Made by a program: the position numbers and the translations under genes
From: Craspedostauros australis
Lineage: Eukaryota > Bacillariophyta > Bacillariophyceae > Mastogloiales > Achnanthaceae
DNA: 64,000 nt
Assembly: GCA_026770025.1 (NCBI GenBank)
Contig: JAMXDE010000028.1
Coordinates: 682,001 to 746,000, forward strand
Direction of reading: 5' to 3'
Shown: in pieces, positions 21,772 to 33,000 of the stretch
Position numbering within the stretch: position 1 is the stretch's first letter
Layout: the number at the start of each line of letters is the position of its first letter
Notes under the pieces: model-generated
What the model was told of the DNA's origin: nothing
Databases searched by the model: none
What the model saw: only the letters and a program-made list of their open reading frames with translations

Positions 21772-23093
21772 CGCACGTACTTCTGTCTGTGCTGTGTTAT
21801 CCGTGGCTCGTACTTGTCAGCGCGTGGAGTCGTTCGTTCTCGGTTTTGTCCCTTTGGTCAAGTCGGCTGGGATGTTGACGTTGTCGCTTGTCGTTTTCGT
21901 TGTCGTTGTTGTTGCAGACAACAAGGGGACGGGTTCCAACTGGGAGAAGATTCGGATATGGTCGCAGGCTTCGAGGACTCGTGTGGCACAGTGGGAGGAT
22001 GGTCGGTCGGAGTGTGGTCAGCTGCAGGAATAGTGGTCTTCGTTCGCGCAATGGCGATTGGAGGCGTGTCGTTCTGTTGTTGTTGGTCATTGCCCATCGC
22101 GGTCGCTCCGTGCGTGTGTTCTCACGTTGTCATCTTTTTGTTTTCGTTTTCGTCGGTTGAATGGTCGTATGAGTCGAATCATTCCATTTGGTCCAGGATA
22201 GTGTCAACAAGAACCGTTATTTTTGAAAGCCGACTTAGATGTGTTGGACTTGTCTCACTCGCGCAGGTCCCCCCAGTTCCGAATCCCGGGTTGCTTCACA
22301 TTCGTTGCTATTGTGCGGCTCATTTGCTGTTGTGCTCGTGTATCGAATTCTGGCGGTTTCGACTGTTGGACGAGAACAAGAAAAACAGTTTTTAATGTGA
22401 GTGGACACGTGCATTGGTTTGTTGTCGGTTGTGGCAAACTGTGGCGGAGAGAGGCCCAAAGACGACTGCAGGGCGAGAGGATGCCGTTCCACTTTCACGA
22501 TCATTGTGGTTGCCATGGACAACAGTTACGCCGGGACAAGGCGCAGCCATTGAACAACGAGCGCGGAAGAAACAAATCACCGCACACGCTTCTCTCGGTT
22601 CTGCGTTGCTCTTTGAGCACAGGTCTGGGCGTACCTGAGAACTTGGTTGAGCTTGATTGAGCTTGCATGAGTTTGTGATTGAAGACGCAGATCTTCGACA
22701 CTGCAGCTCGACATCATTGTCGAGAGGAGCATTCGAGAAGGCTGGGATCAGGCAATAGCTGTTGACCCTGTCAAGAATCGCAGAGCCCAGAGAGCATTCT
22801 GCGACAAACAACGGTGATCAGAAGAAGCACGGTTCGTCGGAGAGACAAGAGTGGTTCCGTGGTGGCATGTCACGGCAGAGGGTTGGAGGGTTTGGATAAG
22901 ACTGCTGCATCGCATCGAGAAACGTAGCCTGGCAGAGAACAGTGTTGGCAGTTGGCCTGCTTCCACTTTGATCTCCCAATCGCATGCGCCGCAGACCAAG
23001 GACGCATGCGAAAAAGACTGAGTACCCACAAGCGACAGAGTCTCAAGCAAACGTTTCAAGCGACGTGTGCAACACCAGTCCACCTTGGCGAAC
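21772..23093. other. Divergent intergenic region
   Basis: This 1.3-kb stretch separates the divergent Erv41/46-like (minus) and repeat-protein (plus) genes and should contain both promoters and 5' UTRs. Frames on both strands are shadows without domain content. A short N-terminal exon of the Erv41/46-like gene could lie here. Confidence 0.4.
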
Positions 23094-24927
23094 ATGACCA
23101 TGAAGCTGAATCCCAACGCTGTTCGAGAACGTGCCAAAGGCATTTCAGGCTGCAAAGAGTTGCTCAATCTCTTTGAGAATGGCGAGCATGTCATCAGCTT
23201 CATGGTTGGGTTGGATCAGCCCAACACAAGATCCCAGAACTTGGCCAGAGTCAACGTGTACTACATGACGGGCACAGTCGGCACGCAACGTGTGATCAAC
23301 GCCAAAGTGCGCCAATCCTTCCGTCGCAACATCAATTCTCTGGATGTCCTCGAGCGGTTGTTGCGACATCCAGAGAAGGCGTTGGCCGTCGACGAACATC
23401 TCATCGGATTCGATGACAACGATGATGGTGCTGGTCAACTCGAGGAAAAGAAGAGTGCGGCTGCTGCCGATTCGCGAGGAGCGCTGCGATCCTTGCAGAA
23501 GGAATTGCAGCTCGCCGACGTGGGTATGTGCATCCTGCAGGGTGAACGAGACAAGCTGACGCGCCATGCGAAAGCTTTGCGTGATCCGAAACAAAAGAAG
23601 AAGCAGTCCCGCTCGCCGCAGAAGCAGCTTCAGCAATCACAACAACAGCAGCATCAACAGCCGCACTCGAAACAAAAGCATCGACAGCAACACCCGCAAC
23701 AACACATCAATCAAAAGCAGCCACAAAATCGTCAACACAAACAACATCGCCAATACAACGAGCAGCAACAACAACAGTACACAAGCCAGCCGCAGCGAGA
23801 TACTCCGTCAGGAGACACATGTCTCGATGATGAGAACGATGTGCCAATGCGCAGCAACACCGATGATTATGCTGGCGATGATAACACTGCCGAGGAATCG
23901 TTCACATCATCGCTGTCCGGCATGGAATTCCAGTTCAGCTTGCCGGCGGATGTTATGGCACAAGTCGACCAATGCTTGCGAGATATCACGAAGATGGATA
24001 AACTTGTCAAGGGTGTGGTAAGTGCGCAATCGTGCGATATTGATGTGTCTCCCTGTATGGTACCAATTCGGGGCATTTGCCGGTATGCGTACCGTTGGTT
24101 TTATCTGCCCATGCTTCTTTGTGCTTTCGACAATTGCCTCAAAGACTGCTGTTTATCGAGGGAGGAGCGGCATCACATGTCTGCAAATCGGTAGACACCA
24201 ATTTCATTGGTTCACCTTTGCATCGGCTCTCACACTGCTCGTGTTTGGCAATACCGACCGTCGCCTTACCGACAAACTCATGATGCTCCTACATGGTACA
24301 ATATCACATTCTGCACGACACCATACGGACCGATTTATCCTGAAACAAAACACGCAGGCGACGAATGGACGAGGAACAGTGTTCCTGTATGGAAATGGCG
24401 GCGTGGCGTACACCCCGAGCATCCCCAAAGCACTGTATCAAAAGCTGCGGCAACTGCGGAACAGCACATTTGCAGCTCGTCCTTCCTACGTCTCGCTGGG
24501 AACCCGCGATCGCTACTTCGTCGCATTCAACGATGGGTCGGCAGATTGGAAGGGTCCGAAGGCGCTGGATAAAATACTGAAGAAGTGCATTGCGACAGGG
24601 CAATCGCCGTTGTCCATCTCTTTCGGATCAACGTATGACACTTTCTTCGTCGTCTTTCACAATGGATCATGGGAGTACCAAGGGCGCGGCATACCGAAGA
24701 GCCTCGAGGAGAAGCTTGCATCACGCGACGCGCGTGCAGATTTGACCACGGTAAATCTGGGACCCTCCGGTGAATGGTTCCTCAAGGCGAAGAACGGCCG
24801 CATGTGGTGGTCAGGCATCACAGACGAGTTGGACAAAGTTATTTCGGAAGTGCTGCAGGCCGAGCACTACCTGCATTGTATGGATTTTGGAGAAGGTGGG
24901 AGCTACTTTGTCAGTTATGATGACTAG
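23094..24927 (+). CDS. Stramenopile repeat protein with poly-Q/H linker
   Basis: I propose two exons, 23094-24017 and 24358-24927, with a 340-bp GTAAGT...CAG intron in phase 0, giving 497 aa. The N-terminal block (about 1-85) holds a VNVYYMTGTVGTQRV motif followed by RQSFRRNINSLDVLERLLRHP, a pattern I recall from many stramenopile predicted proteins but cannot assign to a named function. A Gln/His/Lys-rich low-complexity linker spans about 165-240. The C-terminal part has four to five tandem repeats of about 40-50 residues with cores such as SLGTRDRYFVAFNDGSADW, SFGSTYDTFFVVFHNGSWEY and NLGPSGEWFLKAKNGRMWW, suggesting a beta-sheet repeat fold. The acceptor site is the main uncertainty. The function is unknown. 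Confidence 0.65.
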
Positions 24928-25300
24928 AGCGGTGGTGGCAATGCAGCGTCTGGAAGATCAAGTGAATGACGGGAATGCAAGGAAATGTGCGCAACAACGT
25001 ATCCACATATGCACATTTGATGACTTCATTGCGCTTCGTTTCGAAGCGCGCGCAATGGACCCACATGGATGCCAAAATATATGGTACGCACCTGCCTCCT
25101 TTCGTGCAAGTGGCAGAGGGCCAAGCTCACTTCTTGTACATGTACGGTGCAAGCATGATACAAGACATCCACATTATTCGTTGTCTCTCTTGAAAAGCAT
25201 GGCATGTATGTCACAAATTCCAAGGATACTACCCACTATTAACCAAAACAAGTCTGTCACATCGAAAAGTTTGTCGAACATGATATTGCTCTGTGGAGCT
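24928..25300. other. Intergenic, convergent gene ends
   Basis: This lies between the 3' ends of the repeat protein (plus) and the coiled-coil protein (minus). It probably holds both 3' UTRs, and nothing else is seen. Confidence 0.5.
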
Positions 25301-26551
25301 TCATGTTTCTGCCTTCGTTCCCCCAAGTTTCCTCCTCTTTGTTCCCGGAGGATCCTCAGAATCGCCAGAAGGAATAGCCACGTCCTCGGCGTCTGCACTT
25401 GCATCGTCGGCACCAACAACAGCGTCGGCGCTCTCCTGGACATGTCTCTTCTTGCTCGAATCTGTCTGCTCGTGCAATGTCTTCTCGAGGACTGCCTTCT
25501 CCTCCAAGGCCGTTTCCAATTGCTTTCGCATTTGTGCCATCTCCTCTTCCTTCTCTTCTAGAATCGTATCAAACATCGCAGCGGCTGATTTCGGAACCTC
25601 CGCTGGTTCCTTGAGCTCCGCAATTTCGTCCACCGCGCCGTTGTATTTTTCTGTCATCTCCTTCAGCTCATTTTCCAGCACCGTGATCTGTTCCGTGGAC
25701 GCCGCCTCACTGCTTGTGGTGGCACTTTGCTGTTGTTGCTGCTCCTTCTCACGCTGGTTCTTCGCCTGTTCCATTTCTGTTCGCAACGCCTCCAGCTCCT
25801 GTTTCGTTTGATCGTGCTCTGCCTCTGCTTCTGCGATCTTTCGCTTGAAGACATCCACCGCGTCCTCGTGCTGATCCAGGATCAGCTGATGATCCACCTG
25901 ATCCCTCTTGAGCTGTTCTTGCAATCCCTCCATGTCGCTCCTGATTTCCTCACCCGTTCTCACCGATGACTGGAGCTGGGCCTCCATGGCCCCAAGCTTT
26001 TTCAGCGCGTCATTGCGTGCCCCCACCGCCCTTTCCAGCTGCACCTGAATATCCTGCGCCTTGGCCGCGCTCTCATCCAGGGCAGCCTTCGTTTCATCAT
26101 CAATCACCGACATGCGCGCTTCGATTTTATCCCGAGACGCTATCACAACGTCCAGCTGCGATTGCAAGGCCTTGCGGTGCTCCACCAAGGAGTCGTAGCT
26201 GTCCTGCAGGGTCTTCCTCATGCTGCGTTCATTGTGACACTCCTTCCGCGTCGACTCGACTTCTGCTGCGAAGTCTCGAAGGCTGCGTTCCTGCTGACGG
26301 TTTTTCTCGAGCAATTCCTGATGCTCCTCGTAGCGGTGCTGCAACAAGGATGCGTGGTGCAAGCTCAAGGCACGTTGGGAAGGGTTGTCTGCCTTGAGGA
26401 TTTCCTTCAACACCGCGATGCTCTTGAGAAGGTCGCCTTTGTCGGTTGCTCCAGTATCCATCGTGGCATTCATCGTGGCATCTGCTGGGCTGGGCGATCC
26501 TGCCGCAGATCCAGATGCCGAAACAGACGCAGTGGTGGAATTAATCTGCAT
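25301..26551 (-). CDS. Coiled-coil protein with basic C-terminus
   Basis: An intronless frame of 416 aa from the ATG at 26551 (MQINSTTASVSASG). The frame is open further upstream to 26749, but that part looks like 5' UTR. After a Ser/Ala-rich N-terminus, residues ~45-350 are a long Glu/Lys/Gln-rich heptad-like helix typical of a coiled coil, with a Q5 run near 275. The C-terminal tail is acidic and ends in a short basic cluster (GTKRRKLGG) that resembles a nuclear localisation signal. No enzymatic motif is present. Coiled-coil similarity is not specific, so I assign no function. A structural or scaffold role, possibly nuclear, is an inference. Confidence 0.7.
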   Translation of the reverse strand: MQINSTTASVSASGSAAGSPSPADATMNATMDTGATDKGDLLKSIAVLKEILKADNPSQRALSLHHASLLQHRYEEHQELLEKNRQQERSLRDFAAEVESTRKECHNERSMRKTLQDSYDSLVEHRKALQSQLDVVIASRDKIEARMSVIDDETKAALDESAAKAQDIQVQLERAVGARNDALKKLGAMEAQLQSSVRTGEEIRSDMEGLQEQLKRDQVDHQLILDQHEDAVDVFKRKIAEAEAEHDQTKQELEALRTEMEQAKNQREKEQQQQQSATTSSEAASTEQITVLENELKEMTEKYNGAVDEIAELKEPAEVPKSAAAMFDTILEEKEEEMAQMRKQLETALEEKAVLEKTLHEQTDSSKKRHVQESADAVVGADDASADAEDVAIPSGDSEDPPGTKRRKLGGTKAET

Positions 26552-27287
26552 GGCAACGTATGGTAATAGAATGCCTGGGTGCACTCCTCTCTCTAGCTCA
26601 TGGGGAGTAATGCGAGGTGCCGTTGGTGGTGGTACTATACTTTGTGCTTCTCTTGTGAGGATCCATCTTGCGGAGAATGAGGGGAGAGGTGTCAACGAGA
26701 GAGACAACCTCAACCAACAACACATGATCAGTTTCATGATCCCGACCACTTCGACTGAACTTCGAGTGGATCAATCGCTTTTTCGACCGATCCACGAGGT
26801 CGGAAGGTGTTGCGAAGCGGACCTCGCGCGTCTCGTTTCGCTTCGCTTCGTTGCGGAGCACTGAAGTGTTCCGGCTTCGCTGTCCGCGAAGTTCGTGGAA
26901 GCGTGTTCTCAGAGGTTCTCATGAAGGCGTCGCGATTGGCTCCAGCGTCACCGCAGATCCAACCTCACAAAATCAGAACAAACCGGAACACAATCCATTC
27001 ACATCGCACGCTTCACCCGGACACGACAAAGGAACGGACCACAAGCCCACACAGCGAGATAAGATCACACAAAACGAACAGAGACCCAACAACCAACAAC
27101 CAACAACCAACAACAGCACCAAGAAAGACAGTCCATTTCAGCGACCACAACAACCGCACAACAAGACAACTGATCCTCCGCAGTATTCGCCATCGCATCG
27201 ACACCAACCAAACACTCGACACTCCTGTTAGCTCGTACAAATACGCTCCTGTCTTCTGACGTACTCTTACGCTTACTTTACACAACG
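26552..27287. other. Divergent intergenic region upstream of macro-SirTM
   Basis: This stretch lies between the divergent coiled-coil gene and the macrodomain-SirTM gene. The part just upstream of 27288 is strongly A/C-rich (CCAACAACCAAC-type), like other 5' UTRs in this window. No operator or TATA box was identified. Confidence 0.45.
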
Positions 27288-29129
27288 ATGGAATGCAAGA
27301 ACAGACACAACGCCGCGCTCAAGAACGCCCTTCGCGTCGTCATTCATCAACGGCAGCACGCCCCGCCGCAATACATCCACAACCTTGAACCGACGCACGA
27401 AGAGGAAAGGGAGGTCCTCCATGACATCCTCATTTCTTCCAACGAGCCGTGGAGGGACGACGTGCTGCGGGCAGTCGACCTGGTGTACGGAATGGAGGTC
27501 GCGCAGAAAGCTCCGACCGAGCACTCCGATCTCCCTTGCCTTCTCGGCACCGGCAACACAACCGTATCGGTGTGGAAGGGGGACATCACGGATCTGCGTA
27601 TCGATGCCATCGTCAACACAGCAAACGACTCGGGGCTTGGTTGCTTCCAGCCAAATCACAAATGCATCGACAATGTCATCCACAGCCAGGCAGGCCCGCG
27701 CCTGCGCATGGAATGCAGCCGGCTCATGGCAGAGAGAGGCTCATCTCTTGCTGTTGGCACGGAGCCCATCATCACTGACGCATACTTCTTGCCGAGCAAC
27801 AAGGTCATTCATGTCACTGGACCTCATGTGACCGACGGCAACGTGACCGATGGACACAAGATGCAGCTGCAGCGAACGTACGTCAATGTTCTTGAGGCTG
27901 CGGCTCGCCAGCATATCAGGTCGGTGGCATTTTGCGGCATCTCAACTGGCTTGTTCGGTTTCCCCAAGGCGCAGGCTGCCGCGATCGCTACTCGGACCGT
28001 CGTGGGATGGCTGAAGCAAAACCCCAACGTCTTCGATGCCATCGTCTTTGACACATTTTCAGACAGCGAGGAGGTCACGTACAAGCGCCTCCTGTGCACA
28101 ATGGGATCGGGATGCCCAGATGCGTCTGTGTCATCATCCGAATGCCAGCAGGCCATGAACCTGCGATGCATGCAAATCGCCACGGCCAAGAAATGGATCG
28201 ACGATGCCGACTCCGTGCTGATCTGTGCGGGGGCCGGAATGTCGGCGTACGACGGCTACAACGTCTACGTCAACAAGGACGACTTCGGGCGCCACTATCC
28301 GTGGATGCTCAAGTACGGATACAAGACGTGTTATGAGACCATGGGGCTGCTGGGCGATCCGCAAGTTCCACTGTCCGTCAAATGGGCCCAGTTTGCTACC
28401 CACATGGACAACATGCGATGGAAGTTCCCACCGAACAAAGGGTACGAGCACCTGCGGCAGATGGTGGGGGACAAAGACTACTTCGTCCTCACCAGCAACG
28501 TCGAGGCCATGTTCGAGCGGTCTGGCTTTGACAAGGAGCGCATCTACACGCCGCAGGGCGAATGGACGTACTACCAGTGCGTCAACAAGTGCAGAGAAGA
28601 CTCGGTGTTCGAATCGCGCCCCATGCTCGACAAGCTGCTTCCACAAATCAACAATGGAGACATGCCCAACAAGGCCATCCCGTCATGCCCTCGATGCAAG
28701 GGCCCAGTGTTCCCGAACGTGCGGGGAGGCTCCTTCTTCTCGCATTCCAGATACGACGAACAGAACCTGAAGATTCGACGCTGGATGAGATCGCAGATCG
28801 ATCAAGGCAAGAAGGTCGTCGCCATCGAGGTTGGTGCTGGTTTCAACACTCCGATGGTGACGCGAATGCCGACCGAATCCTTCATCACCGAAGCTGGCGG
28901 GACGCTGATCCGCATCAACCCGACCGACGTCGAAATCCCGCGCAACACCAAAGCCGTGGGCATTGCCGAAGGATGGGAGGTCCTGGCAGACATTGCGGCC
29001 GCGTCCGGCAACGATCACTACGAGGAGGTTGCTCCTGGACAGGAAGACATCGTGCTTGGGGATCTTTCGCGGGTGATCCAATACTTCGGCCACTTCGAGT
29101 GGGATACCTTCCTGCAGAACCTCCGTTGA
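27288..29129 (+). CDS. Zn-type macrodomain fused to class M sirtuin (SirTM)
   Basis: An intronless frame of 613 aa. Residues ~1-85 are a helical lead. The macrodomain spans ~88-272: WKGDITDLRIDAIVNTAND, then GLGCFQPNHKCIDNVIH with Cys119, His124 and Cys126 as apparent zinc ligands of zinc-dependent macrodomains, and FCGISTGLFGFP (215-226) as the phosphate loop. The sirtuin part spans ~297-570: CAGAGMSAYDG (313-323, NAD loop), TSNVEAMFERSGF with Asn404, and TPQGEW where Gln423 occupies the position of the usual catalytic His, the hallmark of SirTM. The structural-zinc cysteines are C431, C435, C467 and C470. Known SirTMs ADP-ribosylate lipoyl-carrier GcvH-L proteins, and the linked macrodomain removes the mark. 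Here both activities are predicted in one chain. No lipoyl carrier or lipoate ligase gene is nearby. There is no obvious targeting peptide. Confidence 0.93.
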   Translation: MECKNRHNAALKNALRVVIHQRQHAPPQYIHNLEPTHEEEREVLHDILISSNEPWRDDVLRAVDLVYGMEVAQKAPTEHSDLPCLLGTGNTTVSVWKGDITDLRIDAIVNTANDSGLGCFQPNHKCIDNVIHSQAGPRLRMECSRLMAERGSSLAVGTEPIITDAYFLPSNKVIHVTGPHVTDGNVTDGHKMQLQRTYVNVLEAAARQHIRSVAFCGISTGLFGFPKAQAAAIATRTVVGWLKQNPNVFDAIVFDTFSDSEEVTYKRLLCTMGSGCPDASVSSSECQQAMNLRCMQIATAKKWIDDADSVLICAGAGMSAYDGYNVYVNKDDFGRHYPWMLKYGYKTCYETMGLLGDPQVPLSVKWAQFATHMDNMRWKFPPNKGYEHLRQMVGDKDYFVLTSNVEAMFERSGFDKERIYTPQGEWTYYQCVNKCREDSVFESRPMLDKLLPQINNGDMPNKAIPSCPRCKGPVFPNVRGGSFFSHSRYDEQNLKIRRWMRSQIDQGKKVVAIEVGAGFNTPMVTRMPTESFITEAGGTLIRINPTDVEIPRNTKAVGIAEGWEVLADIAAASGNDHYEEVAPGQEDIVLGDLSRVIQYFGHFEWDTFLQNLR

Positions 29130-30046
29130 ATCTCTCACTCTGCGATTCCTCGACATCATCCAGCTACGACAACATTTGAACATACTCGCACTGCTCTGAT
29201 AAAAGAGTACTCTACCCCCACTTGACCCTCAAAATACTGTATATACTAAGAGGGTGCTAACAAATTATTATATCATTTGAATACAAATGAACAATAGTTG
29301 TCATAATGCCATGCCTCGATCGTCCTGTTGATGGAGAGAGCACTAAAGCAGAGCAGAGCAGAACAGAATACGGGCGCTTCCAAATTAATCGATCGGAGGA
29401 CGACACGTGTACTCTAGTAGGCCACGGATGCTTGCGGAGTACTCGTGTTCTTGCTGAAAGTACGCGTATGGAACAGTCGCTGTCTATGACCAACCGTCTT
29501 GTTTTTCATCGCTCCGATGGTCGCGGTGTAGAGTTCCAGGTTGAAGCAAAGCGACAGGCCATCATCGTCCGCGTCGGGTCGTTCCATGTTGTTCGAGGGA
29601 TGTTTGGGCGGACCAGAGAACGGTCTCATCAATGGTTATCCGATGGAGGTACAACGATCTGATCAATCATCCACTCTGCCTGATACCCTTTTGCAATGGT
29701 ACGACCCCTCACAAATCCTGGGTGTATCCATACGTACTCTACTGATGACCATATTTACTACTCTAATATTATGAGGGCCCTGCCACTTTCGTCTCGAATC
29801 TCAGCAGACGCCACGACCGTTGGTTCCCGACCAGAGAAAACTCGCGATGGATTCGTGAAGATTCTCTGCGAAGGACGCCGTCAACGCATTTGTTTGCGCT
29901 GTTGTTTTGTTTTGACTTTGTTTTTTCGGCAGTAATGGTCCTCATTGAATATTCATGCGCACTCGCAAGAGAGTTCTGTGAAGCGCTCCACTGTGCTGTA
30001 TATACTCGTATGATGAGTGCACAAGCGCGGGTGTGCAGCAAGGCCT
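29130..30046. other. Intergenic, convergent gene ends
   Basis: This 0.9-kb stretch lies between the 3' ends of the macro-SirTM gene and the C2/TM gene. Short frames only, with no recognised repeat or RNA gene. Confidence 0.5.
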
Positions 30047-33000
30047 TTACAGAACCACTTCGACAGCCTTTTCTGCTAAGCCAGCGATCAGCGGAACCGT
30101 GAACCATGTGAAAGCTCCAGCGGCAACCACCGCTGAACCGATCTTGGCGTACGCCACAGTCGTAGTTTCTCCTCCGGTCTTCTGGTTGCTGCCAGGCGCT
30201 TCCTTGGACAGCTGTTCTGGCTGGGCTGTGGCCTGGCCGACTGGCGCAGCCGTGAAGGTCTCCGTTTCAGGGACGGGGATCATGTGACCGACCAGATTCT
30301 GTCCTGGCTGTCGGGTTCGGTTGTATCCAGCCTCGCGCATTGCCAATTCCGCAAGCGACATGGATTTCAGCTTGAACGGCACGGCGGTGGACTGTGGCAG
30401 CGGCCGGTCGTAGTAGCGATCTTCCTTGAGGATCGGGATGCGCATCGAGAACTTTCCGAACATGTAAGTTTTCATCTCCTTGAGTTTGGCCGCATCCTCA
30501 CGTCTCTCTCGCGCTTGTGCTGCCACCTTGCTGTTGGCCATCTTGCGCTGCAATCTCTCCCTTGCCTTGCGGGCCTTCTTCTCGATCGCGGTCTCCGGTT
30601 TCAACTTGCTGACGTAGAACAAGTCGACGAGCTTCATCCAAGGGCCGAAGAACATCCAGATGACAATTCTGGATATCCACTTCATGAGGAAGAACCATGG
30701 GACGAACAGGCAGACGATTGAGAGGATGATGCATGCCGTGGTGATCCAAAAGGAGAAGTAGCATTCCTCCCAGATCGCGATGTTCTTGGCAAATCGAAGC
30801 TTGAGGAGGATCGACCCAAGCACCTGCTGGACAGGAAAGAGCGCCTTTCGCACTGGATCAATGGACAGGGTGACGCCGGTACCTGTGCTGATGTCCGTGG
30901 CGCCGTCACCGACTTCTCCCAACTCCTTCAAACGTTCTTGCTCGGCCACCTGCGCCTCGTGGTAGGCCTCCTCGGCCGCGGCGTCGGCATCCTTGAGCCT
31001 CTTCTGCCAATCCTCTATTTCAGACTTGGCATCGTCGTAGTGGTGGAAAGGCGCGTACGATAGAGGCTGCTTCCTGGAATTTCCAATGATCAATGCCTCG
31101 AGCATCTCTTGGTACGATTTGCACTGCGTCCAGATATTCTTAGAGTTGCCTCTCCATCCAACGATCGCAAGGAGCGCCCATGCCACCGACGCAAAGAAGA
31201 AGGATGGGATGAGCTGCGGCCGCTCGACCAGGTACACGGCGAACAGGAATGCCACAATTGAATGCACAGGCACCATGAAGGTGTGGGAACCAAGATCGAG
31301 CTGGAAGTGCCCCCTCCACAAGAGAACGGTCATGGCCGCATCTTGCAGGAAGAATGACATCTGTTGGTACTCCTTGAGCTCTTCGATGTATCTGTATAGG
31401 GCATGCGTGGATGTGTCAACAGGCGGCGAAATTTGCGGCGGAGCAATATGAGTGAGCTTTCGTGAGTGTGTCGGTCGCTCGTTGTCGCTGTCAGTTGACT
31501 TGTCATCAGGTGCCCAATGCTGCCTTGTATCGGCAGGCAGCATGGTCGACTGCCCGCGTACTGATTCAACCCAATCGTTCAAACTTATCAACCGCGTTCA
31601 TGCGCTGCAACACCCGCAACGGCAGTCACCGCTGTGTTGTTCTTACTTACGATGTGATGATCTTCATGCTGTACCTGTCCACATCAGTGCCCCCAAGGCA
31701 AGTGGCACGAATCACCTTGAAATCCTTTTTCCTCGCTGTGTTGACGTAGATCGGCGGAGGTGGTTCCAACGCAGCGAGGACGGCCTTGCGTTCCCTGTTC
31801 ATATCCAATCGAACACGGATGGTGATGGTCCCTTCTGCCTTTCTACCAGAAACTCGAGCGGTTGGATAGATGTTGTACGTCAGCACGTACTCCGTGTTGC
31901 GTCGGAGACTGGCGACGTCGACAGAGACACGGCCAATCAAGTCATGATCGTCGAGGCCACCATCGAAATCGAACACTCCCAAGAGGAGCTGACTGCTCGG
32001 ATGGTAGATCTGGAAGATGAAGGCACGGTTGGACCACGGCAACCAACGCGGCGAGAGGCAGTCGTCGATGACATTCGTGCGCAGATGGCAGTCCTCGAAG
32101 ACCAACGAGACGAAGGCGTCCGTTTTGTTGCCTGCAAACCCACCAGCGTCGAGATTTGGCAAGTCATCGCACCCCAGCACTTCCACGTGCAGCTGACCCA
32201 AGTCTCCGGTGCCAGCATCAATCCATTGTCTGGATTCCTGCATTGTGGCATGCTGAATCTCGTCATCTGACATCCACTCAATCGGTTCGATGTTGTGAGG
32301 ATCCGGCCGAGGGCGCACCTTGTAATTCTTGACTCCGTTCGAGTCAATCTTTTGGTATCTGGTCACGATCGACTTGATTGTGTTGTTGCTTGCCTTCGGA
32401 TGTTCCACAGCTCGCACGGCTTTGGAGGAGTCCTGAAGACTTGCCATGAAGTTCTTGTCCGTGGATGTCGCTCGACGGATTCGGATGGCGATGTGCCCGG
32501 GGACCTTCTCTCCGATGTGTCCCGGCGGGTTTCGGAGCTTGAATTCCATCCGCTCGCCGTTGGCGCAGTAGATTTTCCGCGGCGTGATGGCAAACACGCC
32601 CAAGGTGTCGTTGTTGCCCAGGACGTCATGATCCTTGACGAGGCAAGACATTCCCTCGCTCAAGAATAATTCCTTCGCCGGGAGGCTCCACAGAAAGAGC
32701 GAGTCTGTCTTCACTGTCCACACAGGGTCGAGACTTTGAGACGGGAGGCGGACAAGTTCAGAGCAATATTTGACCAGCGTTACAAGATGGACGGCGGGGC
32801 ATGACGATAGATAGTGAGCAAACGAGACATAATCAGATATTGTGAGTCCGTTTGTTCTGTCTGTACGAGTGTGTCCTTTGTCTCGGCTGGGGATTGCCGT
32901 GCGGAAACCCGTCTCACACATTTAAGTTGTTCTGTTGGCATGTCGGAGCCAACAAGCCACATGCAGAGAGAGCAGAACATGGCGGAATAGAATGACGGAA

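Noticed and set aside
27347..28646. Overlapping frames opposite and within the macro-SirTM gene
   Set aside because: Shadows of a strongly supported coding frame with domain motifs over its full length.
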